A stretch of 64,000 nt of DNA. Origin: Devosia sp. GTDB taxonomy: Bacteria; Pseudomonadota; Alphaproteobacteria; Rhizobiales; Devosiaceae. The notes beneath the pieces are model-generated. The model was given only the letters and a program-made list of their open reading frames with translations, was not told the DNA's origin and made no database searches. The stretch is taken from the NCBI RefSeq assembly GCF_017307495.1, contig NZ_JAFKHE010000024.1, positions 62,001 through 126,000 of the forward strand. Reading direction: 5' to 3'. The translations under genes and the position numbers were made by a program. Below are positions 54,707 to 64,000 of this stretch, piece after piece. Positions within the stretch are counted from its first letter, which is position 1. The number at the start of each line of letters is the position of its first letter.

Positions 54707-54738
54707 AAAGCCAGCGCCTCGGTTGAGGCACTGGCTTT
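54707..54738 (-). terminator. Orphan terminator hairpin
   Basis: A 14-bp stem with one mismatch (54707-54720 with 54725-54738), loop GGTT, arms ending AAA/TTT. On the minus strand TTTTCTGTTT follows. The nearest minus-strand gene start (hydrolase, 54499) is downstream, so it would end an unannotated transcript coming from about 54740-54870. Confidence 0.65.
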
Positions 54739-54890
54739 CCAGTGACGGCCGCCTTGCGGGGGGCGGGTGAAGGCGGCGCATTCGGTGTGCCCTGCAGCAG
54801 ACAGTAAGCACAGTCCCGCTTATAGGGAGGGCCGCCTGAACCGGTATTGATCGGGGCATTCATCTTCGGTTCATCGAGGTGAATTGCCCT

Positions 54891-54918
54891 CTTGAACGCC
54901 CGTTTCCGCTTCCTAAAT
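54891..54918 (+). promoter_or_regulatory. RpoH (sigma-32) type promoter of hsp20
   Basis: CTTGAA at 54891-54896, 15-base spacer, CCTAAAT at 54912-54918, close to the rhizobial heat-shock consensus (CTTGAA ... CCTATNT). It predicts a 5' UTR of roughly 105 bases before the hsp20 ATG. Confidence 0.68.
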
Positions 54919-55032
54919 CAATGCTGTCCGCCGGGTGACCCCGGGGACCGGGAACCCGGGAATGAAGGCTCGCCCGCTTGGGGAGCCAGCATGGGACACC
55001 CGTACATCCACGTTGCTCAAGGAGAATGTGAA

Positions 55033-55488
55033 ATGGCTGCGTACGATTTTTCCCCCTTCTATCGTTCGACCGTCGGTTTCGACCGCGTGTTCAACCGCCT
55101 CGACGCGCTGGTGGGCCAGGAACAGAAGACCTACCCGCCCTACAACATCGAGAAGGTCGGTGCTGACGACTACCGCATCTCGATCGCCGTCGCGGGCTTC
55201 GCCGAAGGCGACATCGCCATCGAGAGCAAGGAGAACAACCTCGTCGTGAAGGGCGCCAAGGCCCAGGAGAGCGAGGACAAGGCCCGCGAGTTCCTGCACC
55301 GCGGCATTGCCGAGCGCGCCTTCGAGCTGCGCTTCCAGCTGGCCGACTATGTCGAGGTCGCCGGCGCCAGCCTCGAGAACGGCCTGCTGCACATCGAGCT
55401 CAAGCGCGAGATTCCCGAGTCCAAGAAGGCCCGCCAGATCCCGATCGCGGCCGGCACCAAGACGATCGAGGACAAATCGGTCAACTGA
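55033..55488 (+). CDS. Small heat-shock protein Hsp20 (IbpA type)
   Basis: This 151-residue protein has an N-terminal region with YRSTVGFDRVFNRLD, an alpha-crystallin domain (YRISIAVAGFAEGDIAIESKENNLVVKGAK; FLHRGIAERAFELRFQLADYVEV, about residues 39-115) and the dimer-contact ENGLLHIELKREIPE. It is an ATP-independent holdase that binds unfolding proteins during heat shock. I chose ATG 55033 because AAGGAG lies eight bases upstream and this start matches IbpA-type N-termini; the frame runs back to 54892 over the promoter and leader. The leader may be a ROSE-like RNA thermometer. Confidence 0.92.
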   Translation: MAAYDFSPFYRSTVGFDRVFNRLDALVGQEQKTYPPYNIEKVGADDYRISIAVAGFAEGDIAIESKENNLVVKGAKAQESEDKAREFLHRGIAERAFELRFQLADYVEVAGASLENGLLHIELKREIPESKKARQIPIAAGTKTIEDKSVN

Positions 55489-55544
55489 TCCGGTCACGAA
55501 CAGCCTGGCGAGCCAGGCGGTCTGATCGCCAGGGGAACGGAACG

Positions 55545-55575
55545 GGGCGTGGTCCGCAAGGGCCGCGCCCTTTTT
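55545..55575 (+). terminator. Terminator of hsp20
   Basis: An 11-bp stem with two wobbles (55545-55555 with 55560-55570), GCAA tetraloop, then TTTTT. Confidence 0.85.
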
Positions 55576-55655
55576 CGTTGCCCGCGCCGGTAGGCAGGAA
55601 CCTCGATGCCGCTCCGCCGTTGCCTGAACGGTTCAACGCGTCACCGGAGTGTGCC

Positions 55656-56129
55656 ATGAAATCCCCCGAGATCGGGCTCAAGTCCAACACCAAGTCCGAG
55701 ATGATCGACCTGCTGAACGCCCGCCTCGCCGACGCGATCGACCTGGCGCTCGTCACCAAGCAGGCCCACTGGAACCTCAAGGGCCCGACCTTCATCGCCG
55801 TGCATGAGCTGCTCGACCAGTTGCGGGACGATATCGACGAGCACGTGGACATCATCGCCGAGCGGGTCGCGCAGCTGGACGGCATCGCCATGGGCACGCT
55901 GCAGGCCGTGAGCAAGGCCAGCAAGCTCGCCCCCTACCCCACGGACATCCGCAAGGTGCCCGACCACGTCGGCGCCCTGGTCGAGCGCTACGCGGCGCTC
56001 AGCAAGTCCACGCGCGAGAGCATCGACACCGCTGACGAAGCCGGCGACGCCGACACGGCCGATATCTTCACGGCGTTCTCGCGCGCGCTCGACAAGGACC
56101 TCTGGTTCTTGAAGAGCCACCTCGAATAG
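55656..56129 (+). CDS. dps: Dps family ferritin-like DNA-protection protein
   Basis: This 157-residue protein forms a four-helix bundle with the inter-subunit ferroxidase residues in KQAHWNLKGPTFIAVHELLDQL (His at about residue 38) and DDIDEHVDIIAERV (Asp/Glu pair about 62-69). Dps dodecamers store iron, consume peroxide and often coat DNA in stress. ATG 55656 has GGAG seven bases upstream; 26 in-frame codons further upstream were rejected. Confidence 0.93.
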   Translation: MKSPEIGLKSNTKSEMIDLLNARLADAIDLALVTKQAHWNLKGPTFIAVHELLDQLRDDIDEHVDIIAERVAQLDGIAMGTLQAVSKASKLAPYPTDIRKVPDHVGALVERYAALSKSTRESIDTADEAGDADTADIFTAFSRALDKDLWFLKSHLE

Positions 56130-56670
56130 CCGGACGGCAAGCAGCCGAACCCCGGCGAGCCTCCGCTCCCGGGTCTTGGCTCAGTCTCGCCGCTTCCGAG
56201 GATGCGGCATGGGCGGGACTTCGTCCCTATTATGCCGGTCTACCGGCTCAGTAGTCGGTGGGACTGTCGCCCCGCCCATTGCGAAGGGACTTATGGCGCA
56301 CGGCACCGCGAAGCGATGCAGGAACCGCAGTCACCCCAGATGCAACGGCTCTACATTGGGGCGCGAGGTGGGGGGATAAGTTTTCTACGACCTCCGCAAT
56401 TCGGTGCGTGGGGCGCCCCTCCCCACGAGGGGGAGGGAGACGCGGCGGCACGGTCCGTGCCTGCCACTGGCCCTGCACAATACTCGGTGTCATCCCCGCG
56501 GAAGCGGGGATCTCCGTTGGGCCGCGCGCACCACGAACAGAGGTTCCCGCTTTCGCGGGAATGACCCGGTGGGTGGGGAGGTCTTGCTACTTCCCCCATC
56601 ATCGATGTCAGCTGGCGGATGTTGTGATGGAGCCCCCCACGGGGCACGGAGCCACCGTAGTGGGGGTCTG
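56130..56670. other. 541-base gap between dps and the cupin gene
   Basis: It holds a C-rich hairpin (CCCCTCCCCACGAGGGGGAGGG, split by a few bases, near 56417-56440), a GTCAT-family element (56489-56565) and otherwise unremarkable sequence. No open frame here shows a convincing start and composition. Confidence 0.5.
56489..56565. repeat. 77-bp palindromic element (GTCAT family), copy 3
   Basis: Same length and ends as copy 1: left GTCATCCCCGCGGAAGCGGG, right CCCGCTTTCGCGGGAATGAC. The centre also matches (ACAGAGGTT next to the right arm in both), so the copies share more than the palindrome. Confidence 0.8.
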
Positions 56671-57177
56671 CTACTTCCGTGTCCCGGCCCGGGCGTTGCC
56701 GTCGTGCGGGCCGAGTTCGTTGCGGGGACCGTCGTCCCAGGCGCGGCCACGCCTGCGGAACAGGTCCATGCGTTCGGGGTTGAGCGGATAGTAGAGCTGG
56801 TTGCCCTCGACCTGGTGCTCCCCGACGATGAGCAGGTGCACGTCGGCGTCGGAATTGTTGAGAAAACTGTGCGCGATGCCGGTACCGGCGGGGAAGCCGA
56901 CGCCATCGCCGGGTTCGAGCGGGTACAGCTCGCCGTCGACCCACACATCGGGCGTCCCCTGCAAGATGTAGACGAACTCCTCTTCCCTGCTTTCGGCATG
57001 CGGGTGCGACGAGCGGTTGCCAGGCGGCAGCACCTCGAGATTGATGCCGATCCGACTCAACCCAAAATGCTGCCCGAAGCGGGCACCGGCACCCTGCATG
57101 CCGACGGGCTCGCGCTCATAGGGTTTCAGGAGGTCGGAATAGTGGGCGATGAACGGCGGGCGCGGGCGGACGGACAT
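56671..57177 (-). CDS. Cupin domain protein
   Basis: This 168-residue protein is a single cupin: motif 1 is SSHPHAESREEEFVYILQG (about residues 57-75, metal ligands His, His, Glu), followed by PLEPGDGVGFPAGTGIAHSFLN (motif 2, His). Enzymatic or binding role is unknown; related proteins are annotated as sugar-phosphate isomerase-like or quercetinase-like. I chose ATG 57177 with the residues MSVRPRPPFIAHYSDL; the frame extends 13 codons further. It stands alone between repeats and the long gltB leader. Confidence 0.82.
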   Translation of the reverse strand: MSVRPRPPFIAHYSDLLKPYEREPVGMQGAGARFGQHFGLSRIGINLEVLPPGNRSSHPHAESREEEFVYILQGTPDVWVDGELYPLEPGDGVGFPAGTGIAHSFLNNSDADVHLLIVGEHQVEGNQLYYPLNPERMDLFRRRGRAWDDGPRNELGPHDGNARAGTRK

Positions 57178-57754
57178 GGCGGACTCCGGCAATTTCGTGT
57201 GGCGGAACATGAGCATCTGCCGGGCGCGATGTCGACTGCCGACGCGCGAGCAAGCGTACCGGCGGGTTCTCAGCCGTGCTATTTCCTATCCCGGGTGACC
57301 GCATGAATCGGCCGGTTTCCGGCTTTCTCAGGCGCCCTGCGCCCCTCAACTCCTACAGTTTGCCTATTCGGTCCCCGTCATTTCCTACGCGCGACTGTCA
57401 CAGGACGGCAAAAAAGTGATCCGGGGCGCTTGCCCACGGTTCTGAATTGTGCGAATCTAGCCTCGATAGGACAGCATGTCTGTCCAATTTCGTGAGCGGC
57501 CGGTCTCCCCGGATGCGTTTCACACGCCGATCCGGCTGGCCCGCTTGTCGATAGCGGAAACGGAGGGCGGGGCCTTATCGAGCCCGAATGAGCGGCCATT
57601 TGGATGCAGAGCCGCTCCCCACTAAAGGATTGCGCCCTCGGATTCGAGCCGTACACTGAAGTACGACTGGAGCCTGATGGCGTGCCGAAAGGAATGAACC
57701 GGCGGGGCGCGACGCCCCGACCAGATGACGACTGCAAGACAGAGGACTTTGCAC
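57178..57754. other. 577-base gap upstream of gltB
   Basis: It carries an inverted repeat GGACAGCATGTCTGTCC at 57469-57485 (6-bp arms, 5-base centre), and a hairpin GGGGCG-CGA-CGCCCC at 57704-57718 just before gltB. These may be regulatory sites for gltBD; no gene was found. The gltB promoter could not be placed with confidence. Confidence 0.5.
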
Positions 57755-62473
<4,719 letters not shown>

Positions 62474-62478
62474 GAACA

Positions 62479-63897
62479 ATGGGCAAGATCACAGGCTTCC
62501 TCGAGATCGATCGCGTCGAGCGGGACTATCTCCCGGTCGAAGAGCGGCTGAAGAACTACAACGAGTTCACCATCCCGCTGGGCGACAAGGGCACCCGCGA
62601 CCAGGCGGCGCGCTGCATGGATTGCGGCGTTCCGTACTGCCACAACGGCTGCCCGGTGAATAACCAGATCCCGGACTGGAACGACCTCGTCTACAAGGGC
62701 GAATGGCTGAAGGCGCTGAAGAACCTTCACTCCACCAACAACTTCCCCGAGTTCACCGGCCGCATCTGCCCCGCCCCGTGCGAGGCCAGCTGCACGCTGA
62801 ACATCCCGGACACCCCGGTGAACATCAAGTCGATCGAATGCGCCATCGTCGACAAGGGCTGGGAAGAAGGCTGGATCACGCCGCAGGTCAACCCGATCAA
62901 GACCGGCAGGAAGGTTGCCGTCGTCGGTTCGGGCCCGGCCGGCATGGCCGCCGCGCAGCAGCTCGCCCGCGCCGGCCACGAGGTTCATCTCTATGAGAAG
63001 GCCCAGCAGATCGGCGGCCTGATGCGCTACGGCATCCCGAACTTCAAGCTCGACAAGAAGATCATCGACCGCCGCGTCGAGCAGATGGTGGCCGAAGGCG
63101 TGGTGCTCCATACCGGCGTCAATGTCGGCAGGGACATCTCGGTCGAGGATCTCGCCAACCAGTACGACGCGATCGCCATGGCTGGCGGCGCCGAGAAGCC
63201 GCGCGACCTGCCGATCCCGGGCCGCGAGCTCGACGGCATCCACTTCGCCATGGACTTCCTCAGCCAGCAGAACCGCCGCATCACCGGCGAGCCGCTGAAC
63301 AACGTCAACCCGATCCTCGCCGGCGGCAAGCACGTCGTCGTCATCGGCGGCGGCGACACCGGCTCGGACTGCATCGGCACCTCGAACCGCCAGGGCGCGC
63401 TTACGGTCACCCAGATCGAAATCATGCCCGCCCCGCCCGAGAAGGAGAACAAGGCGCTCGTCTGGCCGAACTGGCCGCTGAAGATGCGGACCTCCTCGAG
63501 CCAGGAAGAGGGCGTGGAACGCGACTTCGCCGTGGCAACGATCAAGTTCGACGGCGAGAACGGCAAGGTCACCGGCCTGCAGTGCGCGCGCGCCGACGAG
63601 AAGTTCCAACCGATCCCGGGCACCGAGTTCACCCTCAAGGCCGATCTCGTGCTGCTCGCCATGGGCTTCCTCGGCCCGGTGCAGGAGGGCCTGGTGCAGG
63701 AGGCCGGCGTCGCCACCGACAAGCGCAGCAACGTCATGGCCGACACCATCAGGTACCAGACCAGCCGGGAGAAGTTCTTCTCGTGCGGCGACATGCGTCG
63801 CGGCCAGTCGCTGGTCGTCTGGGCCATCCGCGAAGGGCGCCAGTGCGCCCGCTCGATCGACGAATGGCTGATGGGAACGACCGACCTGCCGCGCTGA
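62479..63897 (+). CDS. gltD: Glutamate synthase (NADPH) small subunit
   Basis: This 472-residue flavoprotein has N-terminal Fe-S cysteines (C46, C49, C54, C58 in [15 protein letters not shown] and later CPAPCEASC), an FAD-binding Rossmann motif [21 protein letters not shown] (about residue 147) and an NADPH-binding motif [21 protein letters not shown] (about residue 288). It feeds electrons from NADPH to GltB. ATG 62479 lies five bases after gltB, so the two are one operon. The stop at 63897 is followed by a terminator. Confidence 0.97.
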   Translation: MGKITGFLEIDRVERDYLPVEERLKNYNEFTIPLGDKGTRDQAARCMDCGVPYCHNGCPVNNQIPDWNDLVYKGEWLKALKNLHSTNNFPEFTGRICPAPCEASCTLNIPDTPVNIKSIECAIVDKGWEEGWITPQVNPIKTGRKVAVVGSGPAGMAAAQQLARAGHEVHLYEKAQQIGGLMRYGIPNFKLDKKIIDRRVEQMVAEGVVLHTGVNVGRDISVEDLANQYDAIAMAGGAEKPRDLPIPGRELDGIHFAMDFLSQQNRRITGEPLNNVNPILAGGKHVVVIGGGDTGSDCIGTSNRQGALTVTQIEIMPAPPEKENKALVWPNWPLKMRTSSSQEEGVERDFAVATIKFDGENGKVTGLQCARADEKFQPIPGTEFTLKADLVLLAMGFLGPVQEGLVQEAGVATDKRSNVMADTIRYQTSREKFFSCGDMRRGQSLVVWAIREGRQCARSIDEWLMGTTDLPR

Positions 63898-63911
63898 GCG
63901 GACTGAATGAA

Positions 63912-63941
63912 CAAGGGGCGCCGAGGCGCCCCTTGGCTTTT
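63912..63941 (+). terminator. Terminator of gltBD
   Basis: A 10-bp stem CAAGGGGCGC / GCGCCCCTTG (63912-63921 with 63926-63935) with loop CGAG, followed by GCTTTT. The last 60 bases of the window hold no visible gene. Confidence 0.85.
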
Positions 63942-64000
63942 CACCGTAGAGCTAAGCCGCAGTCATCGCCGCAAGGCATTCTGCTGCTCCCCACACCGGA

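Larger units (their letters stand above)
54500..55032. other. 533-base gap before hsp20
   Basis: It contains a GTCAT-family repeat (54572-54649), an orphan terminator hairpin (54707-54738), a heat-shock-type promoter (54891-54918) and the hsp20 5' UTR with hairpins at about 54941-54985 and the UUGCU motif beside the Shine-Dalgarno. A minus-strand frame starting ATG 54863 runs through the terminator and was not accepted as a gene. Confidence 0.6.

Noticed and set aside
54573..54863. 96-codon minus-strand frame starting MNAPINTGSGG
   Set aside because: It runs through a strong terminator hairpin and into a GTCAT repeat; composition is not gene-like beyond the first 40 codons. Kept only as a possible transcript in the findings.

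Overview
The window reads as an uninterrupted stretch of chromosome from a high-GC alphaproteobacterium of the order Hyphomicrobiales (Rhizobiales), most like Devosia or a close relative. That placement rests on gene families and synteny, not on a database match: a three-gene pnt transhydrogenase next to an aa3-oxidase subunit IV, DUF1036 overlapping pyk with GapR beside it, the order tRNA-Val/cpdR/N-formylglutamate amidohydrolase/hisN, small Omp25-like beta-barrels, a TTAA-N7-TTAA CtrA box, and RIME-like intergenic palindromes. No phage, transposase, CRISPR array or rRNA operon is visible.

Layout. 1-7.2 kb: end of a DUF992 gene, then a minus-strand block with a DsbA-like oxidoreductase, a LysE exporter, pntAA-pntAB-pntB, the oxidase subunit and oligoendopeptidase F. 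7.3-16.3 kb (plus): a response regulator of NtrC type with altered sigma-54 motifs, an L,D-transpeptidase, an M15/DUF882 peptidase-like protein, dxs and a HerA-like ATPase. 16.4-21.3 kb: gapR, DUF1036-pyk, an M20 dipeptidase, rpmJ and a small response regulator. 21.3-27.4 kb: a four-copy tandem repeat, then an oppABCDF-type peptide importer. 27.6-35.8 kb: a fatty-acid degradation locus, with fadE-fadJ-thiolase divergent from an acyl-CoA ligase and a MerR regulator. 35.9-39.4 kb: a lipoprotein and a small DNA-repair cluster (UvrB/C-motif protein, ATP-dependent ligase, ligase-associated exonuclease). 39.5-46.5 kb: a cNMP-binding protein, trxC, a PreP-like M16 protease, an aldo/keto reductase and prfC. 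46.5-49.9 kb: three Omp25-like porin-type proteins, with repeats and a tiny 23-codon gene between the first two. 50.2-56.1 kb: two tRNA-Val genes, cpdR, N-formylglutamate amidohydrolase, a probable mmgR/suhB-type sRNA, hisN, an alpha/beta hydrolase, hsp20 and dps. 56.7-63.9 kb: a cupin protein and gltBD.

How genes work together. The fad locus looks like one MerR regulon. Near-identical palindromes overlap the -35 regions of both divergent promoters, and a third copy lies upstream of oppA, which suggests the peptide importer is co-regulated. Cell-cycle control is represented by cpdR, gapR and the CtrA box in front of the NtrC-like regulator. Envelope remodelling is represented by the L,D-transpeptidase and M15 proteins. 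gltBD, pnt and pyk are core metabolism.

Most intergenic regions carry palindromic repeat families: RIME-like elements with terminal inverted repeats, 77-bp elements starting GTCAT, and a G/C-rich hairpin family. No wholly new multi-gene system was found. The strongest items for a second look are the 23-residue gene with an almost complete Shine-Dalgarno, the three-operator MerR regulon, the altered NtrC-like regulator under a CtrA box, the sRNA beside hisN, the covarying hairpin repeat next to the tRNA-Val genes, and the tandem repeat that carries copies of the end of oppF.
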